Below are positions 9,657 through 19,074 of a stretch of DNA of 64,000 bases, piece after piece. This DNA is from Pontibacter mangrovi (lineage in GTDB: Bacteria > Bacteroidota > Bacteroidia > Cytophagales > Hymenobacteraceae). The notes under the pieces are model-generated. The model was given only the letters and a program-made list of their open reading frames with translations. It was not told the origin of the DNA and ran no database searches. The stretch covers positions 310,001 to 374,000 of the forward strand of contig NZ_VFRQ01000004.1 in NCBI RefSeq assembly GCF_006385705.1, in the 5' to 3' direction. The position numbers and the translations under genes are program-made. Each line of letters begins with the position of its first letter. Within the stretch, counting starts at the first letter, position 1.

Positions 9657-12566
9657 ATGGAGTTTTCAATACCGAGGCAAATGAGCCAGCGCTGGTGCTT
9701 GCTTTTGTTGCCGCTGCTTTGGGTTTTTGGGGCTCAGGCCGAAACTGCCCCAAAACTTGGCTTCCCTTACATCCAGAACTACACCAAACAACAGTACCAG
9801 GCCGGAAACCAGAACTGGTCTATAGCCCGTGGCGCAGACGGCGTGATGTACTACGGCAACTCCAGTGGCCTGCTGGCCTACGACGGCAGCAGCTGGCAGC
9901 TGCACCGTTTGCCGAATAAGCAGATCGTAAGGGCGGTGGCCACCGATGGCAAAGGGCGCGTGTATGTGGGCGGCTTCGAGGAAATGGGCTACTGGCGTTA
10001 TGATGACGAAGGCCGTTTCCGGTATACCTCCCTGATAGGGCTGGTGCCGGAGGAGCAGCGGCCTAAAGAAGAAATATGGAAAATCTATACTGACAAGGAC
10101 CAGGTATACTTTCAGTCGTTTGGCAGCATCTACCGCCTGCAAAATGGGAAAGTGGATGTGATAAAGGCCAAGCAGCCTTACCTGTTTCTGCACAAAGCCG
10201 GCAAGCGCTTTTTTGCAGAGGTGCTGTCAGAGGGGCTATATGAGCTGAAAGCCGACAGTTTATACTTTATAAAAGGCAGCAAAGCGCTGGGGAGCTCCGG
10301 CGTACTGGCCATGCTGCCGTTTGGGCAGGAGAGCTATCTGATTGGCACGGCTAAAGACGGGCTGTTCCTCTACGACGGCCATACTTTTAGCCCCTGGCAA
10401 AACGAAGCTAACGGCTTTCTTAGAAAATACCAGCTGAACAACGGGGTGAGTTTGCCTGGCGGTAACTATGCTTTTGGCACTATATTAAATGGAGTGGTGG
10501 TGCTGAACCGGCAGGGAGAGTTGGTGCACCAGTTAAACAAAAGCAGCGGCCTCCAGAACAACACCGTGCTAAACTTATACCCCGACGCGGCCCATAACCT
10601 GTGGGTGGGGCTGGATAACGGCATCGACCGGGTAGAGCTAAACTCTCCGCTATACTTCTACTTCGACAAAACTGGCAGCTTCGGCACGGTGTACAGCAGT
10701 ATCATACATGGCGGCAAAATTTACCTGGGTACCAACCAGGGGTTATACTATAGTAATTGGGAGGCGGATAACACGAATGCCGCTCAGCGACTGGACTTCC
10801 GTATGATCCCAAACTCTCAGGGGCAGGTGTGGGAGCTGTCGCTGCAGGACGGCGAGCTGCTTTGCGGGCACAACGAGGGCACCTTTCGGGTAGAGGGGAG
10901 CGAGCTTGTGAAAATATCTGATGTGAAAGGCGGCTGGATGATCAAAAAGCTGTCCTCCCACCCGACAGCGCTGATGCAGGGCACCTACAACGGCCTGGTG
11001 ATCTACCGCAAAGATAAGCAGGGGCATTGGGCCTACTCTCATACCGTGCAAGGCTTTGGGGAGGCTAGCAAAAACGTGGAGCAGGACCAGGCCGGCTATA
11101 TTTGGGTAAGTCACCCGTACAAAGGGCTGTATCGCCTGCGCCTAAGCCCAGACCTGCAAAAAGTGGAGGCCATGAAAAGCTTTAACGCCAGCAACGGCCT
11201 CTCAAGTATGTATAAAGTAAGCATCTCCAGGCTGTTCAACCGCTTGCTTTTTTCCACGGGTACGGGGTTTTACAGGTACAGCGAGCTCAGCGACAGGTTT
11301 ATGCCCTACAAGGAGCTGAACAGCAGAATTGGGTCACTGGCTACGGCCAATCGTATTCTGCCTGCCTCGGGCAGTACCTATTGGTTTGTTAACAGTGGCA
11401 AAATATCGCTGGTGGACCTGGAAAACCCGAAACAGCCGCAGGTGTATGCCAACCAGTTCAGCATATTGGATGGGCGCATGGTGCAGGGGTATGAGTGCAT
11501 CAGCCGGATCAGCGACACAAACTACCTGATCAGCATAGACGATGGCTTTGTGATTTACAACACCGGCAACGTGCCCGAGCAGCGAACGCCGCTCCCGAAG
11601 GTGCTGGTCAGGAGAGTAGAGAATGCAGAAACGCCGCAGCAGCTGCAGGAGGTCGCCCACCGCAACAAACGTTTACAGGTACCATTTGCACAGAACAGTA
11701 TGCGCTTCTCGTTTGCGTTGCCATATTTCAGGCATGCGCAGGTGGAGTATCAGTATAAATTAGAAGGATATACCGGAGATTGGTCGGCCTGGAGTGCCGC
11801 CACCCAAAAAGAGTTTACCAACCTGGGCCCCGGAACATACAGCTTTAAGGTGCGGGCGCGGCTAAACGGCAAAGACCAAACAGACGTGTCGGAATACATG
11901 TTTGAGGTGCTGCCGCCGTGGTATGCCACCTGGTGGGCTTATACTATGTATGCTTTGCTGGCGATGGCGTTGCTGTGGCTGGCCCGTAACCTATACTTCC
12001 GGAAACTGCAACGCGACCAGCTGCGCATCCAGCGGAAGCTGGAGCAGGAAAAGCAGGAGCATTTGCGGCAGGAGGCGCTGCAGCACGAGCAAAAGCTGGT
12101 GAAGCTGCGCAACGAGCAACTGAAGGCAGAGCTGTCGAGCAAGAGCAGAGAGCTGGCCAGCACAGCGCTCAACATCGTCAACAAAAACGAAATGCTCCAG
12201 AGCATCGGCCATGAGCTGAACAAGCTGCAGGATGCCGATGGTAACAGGCTGCCGGAGAAACAGCTTCGGAAAATACAAAACATTATCAGCGATGGCATGA
12301 CCTCCCGAAACGACTGGGAGCTGTTTGAGAAGAGCTTTAACGAGACCAACGCCAACTACTTTAAGAAGCTGAAGGAGGGCTACCCGGAGCTAACACCAAA
12401 CGACCTGAAGCTTTGCGCCTACCTGCGCATGAATATGTCGAGCAAAGAGATCGCCTCGCTGCTGAACATAACGGTACGCGGGGTGGAGTTGCGCCGTTAC
12501 CGGCTGCGCAAAAAGCTGAACATGGACCCTGAAAAGAGCCTGGTGGAGTTCGTTATGGAGATGTAA
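9657..12566 (+). CDS. membrane-spanning propeller / LuxR-type regulator of the PUL
   Basis: The domain order is a signal peptide (residues 1-28), a periplasmic two-component-regulator type beta-propeller (about 30-670), a Y_Y_Y (triple tyrosine) domain (about 675-750, with YQYKLEGYTGDWSAW), one transmembrane helix (about 757-776), a long coiled coil (about 778-860) and a C-terminal LuxR-type helix-turn-helix with SSKEIASLLNITVRGVE (about 915-965). There is no histidine kinase or receiver domain, so it is a one-component sensor that would have to signal from the outside to a membrane-tethered DNA-binding domain. The ATG at 9657 is chosen because the signal peptide begins there; the frame upstream to 9525 is not signal-like. 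Its place just before susC points to control of this locus by a released oligosaccharide (inference). Confidence 0.85.
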   Translation: MEFSIPRQMSQRWCLLLLPLLWVFGAQAETAPKLGFPYIQNYTKQQYQAGNQNWSIARGADGVMYYGNSSGLLAYDGSSWQLHRLPNKQIVRAVATDGKGRVYVGGFEEMGYWRYDDEGRFRYTSLIGLVPEEQRPKEEIWKIYTDKDQVYFQSFGSIYRLQNGKVDVIKAKQPYLFLHKAGKRFFAEVLSEGLYELKADSLYFIKGSKALGSSGVLAMLPFGQESYLIGTAKDGLFLYDGHTFSPWQNEANGFLRKYQLNNGVSLPGGNYAFGTILNGVVVLNRQGELVHQLNKSSGLQNNTVLNLYPDAAHNLWVGLDNGIDRVELNSPLYFYFDKTGSFGTVYSSIIHGGKIYLGTNQGLYYSNWEADNTNAAQRLDFRMIPNSQGQVWELSLQDGELLCGHNEGTFRVEGSELVKISDVKGGWMIKKLSSHPTALMQGTYNGLVIYRKDKQGHWAYSHTVQGFGEASKNVEQDQAGYIWVSHPYKGLYRLRLSPDLQKVEAMKSFNASNGLSSMYKVSISRLFNRLLFSTGTGFYRYSELSDRFMPYKELNSRIGSLATANRILPASGSTYWFVNSGKISLVDLENPKQPQVYANQFSILDGRMVQGYECISRISDTNYLISIDDGFVIYNTGNVPEQRTPLPKVLVRRVENAETPQQLQEVAHRNKRLQVPFAQNSMRFSFALPYFRHAQVEYQYKLEGYTGDWSAWSAATQKEFTNLGPGTYSFKVRARLNGKDQTDVSEYMFEVLPPWYATWWAYTMYALLAMALLWLARNLYFRKLQRDQLRIQRKLEQEKQEHLRQEALQHEQKLVKLRNEQLKAELSSKSRELASTALNIVNKNEMLQSIGHELNKLQDADGNRLPEKQLRKIQNIISDGMTSRNDWELFEKSFNETNANYFKKLKEGYPELTPNDLKLCAYLRMNMSSKEIASLLNITVRGVELRRYRLRKKLNMDPEKSLVEFVMEM

Positions 12567-12596
12567 CACTACATCATTACCACATCATTACCACTC

Positions 12597-12632
12597 ATGC
12601 CGCCTGAAATAAGCTTCAGGCGGCATTTTTTA
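12597..12632 (+). terminator. rho-independent terminator of the regulator
   Basis: A perfect 12-bp stem, ATGCCGCCTGAA / TTCAGGCGGCAT with a 6-nt loop, is followed by a T run. It lies 30 bp after the regulator stop and separates the regulator from the susC transcript. Confidence 0.9.
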
Positions 12633-12839
12633 TGGCCTCAACCCATCGTTAACACATGCTCACCGTATACAAAGAGGTACATCCGTAGCTGGCTATATGT
12701 GTGCTTTTTACAAGGTAAGTACTCACTATGGCTTGCTTGGGTGAGGTTTTGTAGTAGTGCCGTTTTTGGTAAGCGATCATGTAATCCAGAATTTTATAAT
12801 CACAACCTATCCTAAACATTTAACCTTACGACAGATCGT

Positions 12840-15821
12840 ATGAATAAAATCTTTTTACTCTTCATCATGTGCCTGCTGACAGTACACGGTGCCCTGGCTC
12901 AGAATACAATTTCTGTGCAAGGCAAAGTGACGGACGCTTCCACCGGACAACCGCTGATTGGCGCGGGTGTGGTGGTGCAGGGAACCAGCACCGGCACCCA
13001 AACCGACGTGAATGGTAGTTATACTATCAACGCACCGGCAGATGGCACTCTGGTTGTTAGCTACCTGGGCTACACAGACAAGCAGGTGCCGGTAAACAAT
13101 CAGACAACAGTAGATGTACAGCTGGAGTCGGATGCGGAAGCACTGCAGGAAGTGGTAGTAACCGGCTACGGCACCCAGGAAAAGCGTGACGTGACCGGCT
13201 CCATTGCTTCCGTTAAGAGCGAGGAACTGGTAAAACAGGCTTCCCAAAACCCGGTAAGCTCCCTGCAAGGCAAAGTGGCCGGCGTAACAATCACTAACTC
13301 GGGCGCACCCGGTGCCTCCCCGCAAATACGAATCCGTGGTGCAGGTTCTGCCGTTGGAGGCACTGACCCGCTTTATGTGGTAGATGGTACCTTTGTTGAT
13401 GATCTCAGCTTCCTGAACCCGGCAGACATTGAGTCCATAGAGATTCTGAAAGACGCTTCGAGTGCGGCTATCTACGGTATTCGTGCGGCAAACGGCGTGG
13501 TGTTGGTAACAACCAAAAGAGGCCGTTCTGGAGAGGCAACAGTAAATTACAACGGCTTTGTGGGCGTGCAGCGGGTAACTAACCAGCTTGAAATGGCCAA
13601 TGCACAGGAGTATACCACACTTGTAAATGAGAAGCTGCTGCTGGAGAACCCGGACGCAACCCTTATCCCAACTGGCTTGCCAAGCACTGATTGGTATGAC
13701 CAGGTGCTGCGCACGGCCATGATCCACAACCACCAGATATCGGCCACCGGTGGCACAGATAACATTACCTACAGCCTAAGCGCAGGCTACCTGAACCAGG
13801 AAGGCATTGTGGAGGGCAACGAGTATGAGCGTATCACGGCACGTCTGCAAACGGATGTAAAGGTGAGTGAGCACGTAAAAGTGGGCTACAACGGTATTTT
13901 CTATAATTACAAGTCGGAAGATGTTCCGGGCGATATTTTTTACCAGGCTTATGTGGCACCGCCTATCATTCCGGTGTTCAAGGCCAATGGCAACTACGGC
14001 GACCCGGTAGACTACCCGGTAGGAAACTTCGCCAACCCACAAGCCTCGCTGGACTGGTTTAACCAAAAGTCTAACGGGCAGCGCCTGACAGGCAACGTGT
14101 TTGGCGAGGTGAATTTCCTCAATGACTTCACGTTCCGTACCAGCCTGGGCCTTGATTACGGCATCAACGAATACCGCAACTATGTATCGCAGGACTCGCT
14201 GACCACGGTGCAGCGATCGCCAGTAAGCCGACTGACCAAGCAGCGCTCTAAATCAACCCTGTGGCTTTGGGAGAACACCGTAACGTATGATAAAACCTTC
14301 GGCGACCATGACCTGACGGTGCTGTTGGGTACTTCTGCACAGGAGAAAAAAAGGAATTCCCTTGCCGGGTCCGTAAACGATGTGGATTATAACTCTGAAG
14401 CAGATTTATACTTAGATCTGGGTGACCTGGAGACATACAACATTTCCGAAGACGGTGATAGGGGTACTGTTGCTTCCTATTTCGGAAGAGTAAACTATGA
14501 CTACCTGGACCGTTACCTGCTAACAGCCACCCTTCGTTACGATGCCTCTTCTAACTTCCCGCGCGGCGAAAGATGGGAATACTTCCCGTCCGTGGGTCTT
14601 GGCTGGCGTGTAACCGAGGAAAGCTTTATGCAGAACCAGAGCATCTTCGATAACCTGAAGCTGCGTGCCAGCTGGGGCAGGTTAGGCAACGATCAGATTC
14701 CAAGGAACATTTATAGATCGCAGGTGAACAGACCAGATAGGTTTGCTGCATTTTATGGTGGTGTGCCATATTCTGGAGCAAGCTATACTGCAACACCAGC
14801 TTATACCTTGTTTTGGGAAATAGTGGAAGAGGTTGACCTTGGAGCAGAAATGGGTTTCCTGAATAACAGGCTTACTGTAGAGGCCGACTGGTATAATAAG
14901 CAGACGAAAGACGCTATTTTTAGCCTTACACCACTAGGGTTTTTAGGTTTATCAGGTTCATTACAAGGTAACTATGCCTCTTTCCGCAACAGAGGCCTGG
15001 AATTTATCGCCAACTGGACTGATGACGTGTCGGACAATTTTAGCTACAATATTGGCTTTAACCTGTCCAGAAACACGAACGAAGTAACTGATATTGAATC
15101 CGAGAATGCAGCCTTGTATAACGGTAACCTGCCGTTAGGCGGTTATCAGATCAGTATTACTCGTGTGGGTGACCCGATCGGATCGTTCTATGGATACGAA
15201 GTGGCAGGGATTTTCCAGACCGAGCAGGAGATTGAGGGTTCTCCGCAGCCGGCTGCCAAGCCAGGCGACTTCCGCTACAGAGACCTGAACGGCGACGGTG
15301 TAATCACCGATCTTGACAAGACCATCATCGGCAATCCAAACCCGGGCTTTATCTATGGTATCAACACCGGCTTTACTTTCGGTAACTTCGACTTTAAGCT
15401 TGATATTCAGGGCGTGGCGGATGTGGACATCTATAATGGCAACCGCAACGTGCGCTACGGCAACGAGAACTACGACAAAGACTTCTTCGACAACCGCTGG
15501 AACGGGCCGGGCACATCCAACTCATACCCGTCCGCTAAGCTAACAGGCAGAAACCTGGACCCAAGCGACTATTACGTAGAGAGCGGCGCCTATGTCAGAA
15601 TCAGAAACCTGCAGTTAGGCTACAACTTGCCTGAAAGCGTAGTAAACACGCTGAAGATGCGCAACCTGCGTGTGTATGTAAACGCACAGAACCCGGTTAC
15701 CTGGTTCAATTATAACGGCTTCTCGCCAGAGGTAGGCGGTCCTCCAGTCAGCCAGGGCATCGATAGAAACGTGTACCCGCTGTCGGCTACCTATAACTTT
15801 GGTGTTAACGCTACTTTCTAA
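12840..15821 (+). CDS. SusC/RagA-type TonB-linked outer membrane transporter
   Basis: A 993-residue outer-membrane receptor for oligosaccharide uptake. Order: signal peptide (to about residue 21, ALAQ), carboxypeptidase-D-like regulatory domain (about 25-105, VQGKVTDASTGQPLIGAGV), a TonB-box-like EVVVTGYGTQ near 113, the plug with the SusC signature DPLYVVDG and ESIEILKDASSAAIYG, and a C-terminal barrel ending in aromatic-rich strands (YPLSATYNFGVNATF). It pairs with the SusD lipoprotein 17 bp downstream. About 270 bp of mostly gene-free sequence precedes it, where the operon promoter must lie. Confidence 0.95.
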   Translation: MNKIFLLFIMCLLTVHGALAQNTISVQGKVTDASTGQPLIGAGVVVQGTSTGTQTDVNGSYTINAPADGTLVVSYLGYTDKQVPVNNQTTVDVQLESDAEALQEVVVTGYGTQEKRDVTGSIASVKSEELVKQASQNPVSSLQGKVAGVTITNSGAPGASPQIRIRGAGSAVGGTDPLYVVDGTFVDDLSFLNPADIESIEILKDASSAAIYGIRAANGVVLVTTKRGRSGEATVNYNGFVGVQRVTNQLEMANAQEYTTLVNEKLLLENPDATLIPTGLPSTDWYDQVLRTAMIHNHQISATGGTDNITYSLSAGYLNQEGIVEGNEYERITARLQTDVKVSEHVKVGYNGIFYNYKSEDVPGDIFYQAYVAPPIIPVFKANGNYGDPVDYPVGNFANPQASLDWFNQKSNGQRLTGNVFGEVNFLNDFTFRTSLGLDYGINEYRNYVSQDSLTTVQRSPVSRLTKQRSKSTLWLWENTVTYDKTFGDHDLTVLLGTSAQEKKRNSLAGSVNDVDYNSEADLYLDLGDLETYNISEDGDRGTVASYFGRVNYDYLDRYLLTATLRYDASSNFPRGERWEYFPSVGLGWRVTEESFMQNQSIFDNLKLRASWGRLGNDQIPRNIYRSQVNRPDRFAAFYGGVPYSGASYTATPAYTLFWEIVEEVDLGAEMGFLNNRLTVEADWYNKQTKDAIFSLTPLGFLGLSGSLQGNYASFRNRGLEFIANWTDDVSDNFSYNIGFNLSRNTNEVTDIESENAALYNGNLPLGGYQISITRVGDPIGSFYGYEVAGIFQTEQEIEGSPQPAAKPGDFRYRDLNGDGVITDLDKTIIGNPNPGFIYGINTGFTFGNFDFKLDIQGVADVDIYNGNRNVRYGNENYDKDFFDNRWNGPGTSNSYPSAKLTGRNLDPSDYYVESGAYVRIRNLQLGYNLPESVVNTLKMRNLRVYVNAQNPVTWFNYNGFSPEVGGPPVSQGIDRNVYPLSATYNFGVNATF

Positions 15822-15838
15822 AAACAGGAACAGAACCC

Positions 15839-17320
15839 ATGAAAAATATACTTTATAACGTTAAGCGAAACTCGTTTATACTTATCAGCGCGCTGGCCAT
15901 AGGGGGCTTGGCTTCCTGCTCAGAAGACTTTTTGGATGTAGAGCCGGAAGGAGTGGGCGTTGGAGAGGATTTCTTTAGGACGCCGGCGCATGCCAGGCTG
16001 GCCATCAATGCCGTTTACGGCAACATGCGGGAGTGGAATGTCATTGCTTTTGCACACTTGGCTATTACTACCATCACTTCTGATAACGCCGCCAAAGGAA
16101 GCGTGCCTGGCGACGCGGGCTTTCTGGATGAGTATGACAACATTACCTATACGGCCACAGAAGGAACTCTGAATGGCTACTGGAACGGCCAGTATCAGGG
16201 CATTAACCTCACCAACCAAGTGCTGAGCAACGTGCCTGACATTGACATGGACGCGAACGAGAAAGCGCGCATACTGGCAGAGGCCAAGTTCTTCCGGGCC
16301 TATTACTACTTCAACCTGGTGCGCACGTTTGGTGGCGTTCCGATACGCTTGTCTGTGCCGGCTCCCGGAGAGCAAGAAGACCCGGCTACCCTGAACGTGC
16401 CGCGTGCCAGCAAAGAGGAAGTATACGCCCAGATTGTGGAGGACCTGTCAGAGTCGGCTGAAGTATTGCCTGCCACGTATGATGCTGCCAACCAAGGGCG
16501 GGTAACGAAAGGTGCCGCGCTAGGCATGCTGGCCAAAGTACAGCTGTACCAGAAAAACTGGCAGCAGGTAATAGACCTGGCAAACCAGGTGCAGGGCCTG
16601 GGCTATGACCTGGTAGAAGATTACCGTAGCAACTTCCGTATTGCCGGAGAGCATAACGTTGAGTCTATCTTTGAGATTGAAGCGTTGACCGTTCCGGGCA
16701 CTTGTGGCGCCTCAAACATACAGTGGGCGGAAGTGCAGGGCGTTCGCGGCCAGTTTGGCTGGGGCTTTGTAGAGCCGACCCAGGACCTGGTAGATGCTTT
16801 TGAGGAAGGGGATGAGCGCTTGGAGGCTACTATCCTTTTCCGGGGAGAGACAACGCCGGAAGGCGATGTGATAAACGCAGATGCCCCTAACCCAAGGTAT
16901 AACGAAAAAGCCTATGTACCGAGCTACGTTACCCAGGACTGTGGCTATGGCCGCGACCAGAACGTGCGCATACTGCGTTTTGCCGAGGTGCTGCTCATGC
17001 GCGCCGAGGCTGAGAACGAACTGGGCATGACCGACCAGGCGCTGGAAGACCTGAACCGCGTGCGCACCCGTGCCGGATTGGATCCGATTGAGTCGGCTAC
17101 CCAGGAGGAACTGCGCCAGATTATCTGGCATGAGCGCCGCGTAGAGCTGGCCCTGGAGAACGGTGACCGTTTCTTCGACCTGGTGCGCCAGGGCAGAGCC
17201 GCCGAGGTGCTGCAGGCGCAGGGCAAGCAGTTTAAGGAAGGTGTGAATGAGGTATTCCCTATTCCGCAGCAGCAGATTATTCTGAGCGGCGGCACGCTTA
17301 CCCAAAACCCCGGCTATTAA
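15839..17320 (+). CDS. SusD/RagB-type glycan-binding lipoprotein
   Basis: This surface lipoprotein captures glycan and caps the SusC barrel. The lipobox is LASC with Cys27. The protein has the SusD helical pattern with AEAKFFRAYYYFNLVRTFGGVP (first part of the TPR core), ALGMLAKVQLYQKNW, and the C-terminal RILRFAEVLLMRAEAENELG and HERRVELALENGDRFFDLVR blocks. Its 493 residues are typical. A strong terminator follows directly, so susCD may be expressed more strongly than the enzymes behind it. Confidence 0.95.
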   Translation: MKNILYNVKRNSFILISALAIGGLASCSEDFLDVEPEGVGVGEDFFRTPAHARLAINAVYGNMREWNVIAFAHLAITTITSDNAAKGSVPGDAGFLDEYDNITYTATEGTLNGYWNGQYQGINLTNQVLSNVPDIDMDANEKARILAEAKFFRAYYYFNLVRTFGGVPIRLSVPAPGEQEDPATLNVPRASKEEVYAQIVEDLSESAEVLPATYDAANQGRVTKGAALGMLAKVQLYQKNWQQVIDLANQVQGLGYDLVEDYRSNFRIAGEHNVESIFEIEALTVPGTCGASNIQWAEVQGVRGQFGWGFVEPTQDLVDAFEEGDERLEATILFRGETTPEGDVINADAPNPRYNEKAYVPSYVTQDCGYGRDQNVRILRFAEVLLMRAEAENELGMTDQALEDLNRVRTRAGLDPIESATQEELRQIIWHERRVELALENGDRFFDLVRQGRAAEVLQAQGKQFKEGVNEVFPIPQQQIILSGGTLTQNPGY

Positions 17321-17331
17321 TCATTAAACAG

Positions 17332-17372
17332 TAAGTATGGAGCCGCAATAACCTGCGGTTCCATACTTTTTT
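17332..17372 (+). terminator. rho-independent terminator between susD and the first glycosidase
   Basis: A long stem, AAGTATGGAGCCGCA pairing with TGCGGTTCCATACTT, is followed by a T-rich run. The arms carry AAGTATGG/CCATACTT, close to the over-represented AAGTATA word of this genome. The position inside a PUL suggests partial read-through. Confidence 0.85.
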
Positions 17373-17405
17373 CTTTTCAATAAAACCCCACCCTTGCCAC
17401 AAAGG

Positions 17406-19028
17406 ATGATAAACAAACCACTTTGGCATGGTTGCCTGCTACTGCTTTGCCTGCTGCTCGCGTGCACCGACGACAAAGTGGAGCGGCCTGACCCGGCACC
17501 AGAACCTGAGGAAGAACCAGCCTACACGGCAGCCGATAACAAGGCCCTGCTCGACAAAGTGCAGCAGGAAACCTTTCGCTACTTCTGGGACTTTGCCCAT
17601 CCGGCCAGCGCCATGGTCCGGGAGCGCAGCAGCTCCGGCGACGTGGTAACCACAGGCGGCACCGGCTTCGGTGTGCAGGCCATACTTGTAGGCGTGCACC
17701 GCGGCTGGATTACCCGCGACCAAGCTGTAGAACGACTAAACAAACTTACAGACTTTCTTGCCACGGCAGACCGCTATCATGGAGTGTGGCCGCACTGGCT
17801 AAACGGCAACACCGGCGCCACCATCCCCTTTAGCCCGAAAGACAACGGCGGCGACCTGGTAGAGACTTCTTTTCTGATGAACGGCCTGCTGACGGCACGG
17901 GCATACTTTAACGGCGCCGGCCCGGAAGCAGAACTGAGAGACAAAATAACGCAGCTTTGGGAAACCGTGGAGTGGGACTGGTATGCCTCGCGCGGCGACG
18001 GCAAACTGTACTGGCACTGGAGCCCCGATTACGGTTGGGAGATGAACATGCCTATCCGCGGCTGGAACGAAGCTTTGATCACCTACGTGATGGCAGCCGC
18101 CTCGCCAACGCACCCTATCGCATCGGAAGTATACCAGAACACCTGGGTGAGCGCCAACTTTGGGCAGGCGCAGAACTACGGCGGCTACACATTAAAGATG
18201 GGCCCCGCTTACGGTGGTCCGCTGTTCTTTGCGCATTACTCCTTCCTGAGCCTCGACCCACGGCAGCTGGAGGACAGCTACACCAACTATTGGCAGCAAA
18301 ACCTGAACCACACGATGGTAAACCGCTCCTACAGCCTGAGTACCGCACCCCAAAACTATGGCTACTCCGAAAGCTACTGGGGCCTTACCGCCTCCGACGA
18401 CCCGGATGGCTACGCAGCGCACTCTCCTGCCAACGACAACGGCACGGTAGCGCCCACGGCGGCGCTGGGCTCATTCCCCTACACGCCGTACTACAGCATG
18501 CAGGTGCTGCGCAACATGTACAAAGGCCTTGGCGGAAGTATGGTAGGGGAGTATGGCCTGAAGGATGCGCATAACAAAGCCCGTAACTGGACCGCTACAG
18601 ATCACCTGGCCATTGATCAGGGACCGATTGTTGCCATGATCGAGAATTACCGCAGCGGCCTGTTGTGGGGACTGTTTACCAATTTGCCGGAGGTGCAGGC
18701 TGGGCTGGCAAAGCTGGGCTTCCGGGAGCCGGTGTATGAGACAGGTTTCCCGTTTGTGCTGCCCGACATCAGAACCAGCCAGGCAGACCTGCTGCGCCAC
18801 CCGGACCAGGACAACTACTTGATAGAGGTAGCCACCAAAGAAGCAGGAACTTATACTTTAAAACTGCTGCAGGACGACGGTACGGAAGTAAAAACCATCT
18901 GGAACAACGAAAGCAAGAGTGCAGGTCTGGAGCAGGTGGCGCTGGGGCAGGAACTGGAGCCGGGCAAGTATAAACTCATGCTTGGTTCGGGCACTACAAC
19001 CAAAGAGCTCATACTTTTCCTGCACTAG
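17406..19028 (+). CDS. GH144-type (glucoamylase-domain) glycoside hydrolase, lipoprotein
   Basis: A secreted lipoprotein (lipobox LLACTDD) with the glycoamylase-like domain PF10091, which in Bacteroidota corresponds to GH144; characterised members act on beta-1,2-glucan. Visible blocks are FRYFWDFAHP, TTGGTGFGVQAILVG, YHGVWPHWLNG, KDNGGDLVETSFLMNG, YWHWSPDYGWEMNMPIRGWNE and LAIDQGPIVAMIENYRSGLLW. A C-terminal beta-rich extension (about residues 450-540) is absent from the paralogue downstream. The frame can start at a TTG (17394), but the ATG at 17406 gives a clean lipoprotein signal. The substrate is inferred from family and context. Confidence 0.88.
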   Translation: MINKPLWHGCLLLLCLLLACTDDKVERPDPAPEPEEEPAYTAADNKALLDKVQQETFRYFWDFAHPASAMVRERSSSGDVVTTGGTGFGVQAILVGVHRGWITRDQAVERLNKLTDFLATADRYHGVWPHWLNGNTGATIPFSPKDNGGDLVETSFLMNGLLTARAYFNGAGPEAELRDKITQLWETVEWDWYASRGDGKLYWHWSPDYGWEMNMPIRGWNEALITYVMAAASPTHPIASEVYQNTWVSANFGQAQNYGGYTLKMGPAYGGPLFFAHYSFLSLDPRQLEDSYTNYWQQNLNHTMVNRSYSLSTAPQNYGYSESYWGLTASDDPDGYAAHSPANDNGTVAPTAALGSFPYTPYYSMQVLRNMYKGLGGSMVGEYGLKDAHNKARNWTATDHLAIDQGPIVAMIENYRSGLLWGLFTNLPEVQAGLAKLGFREPVYETGFPFVLPDIRTSQADLLRHPDQDNYLIEVATKEAGTYTLKLLQDDGTEVKTIWNNESKSAGLEQVALGQELEPGKYKLMLGSGTTTKELILFLH

Positions 19029-19032
19029 GCGC

Positions 19033-19074
19033 AAGTATAAATTACAAGATAAAGTATAAACAGAAAGTATAAAC
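19033..19074 (+). repeat. array of three AAGTATA motifs before the second GH144 gene
   Basis: AAGTATA occurs at 19033, 19052 and 19065, each followed by AA, and fills the whole gap between the stop of the first GH144 gene and the ATG of the second. The A-rich sequence could also serve as a Bacteroidota translation-initiation region. Confidence 0.6.
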
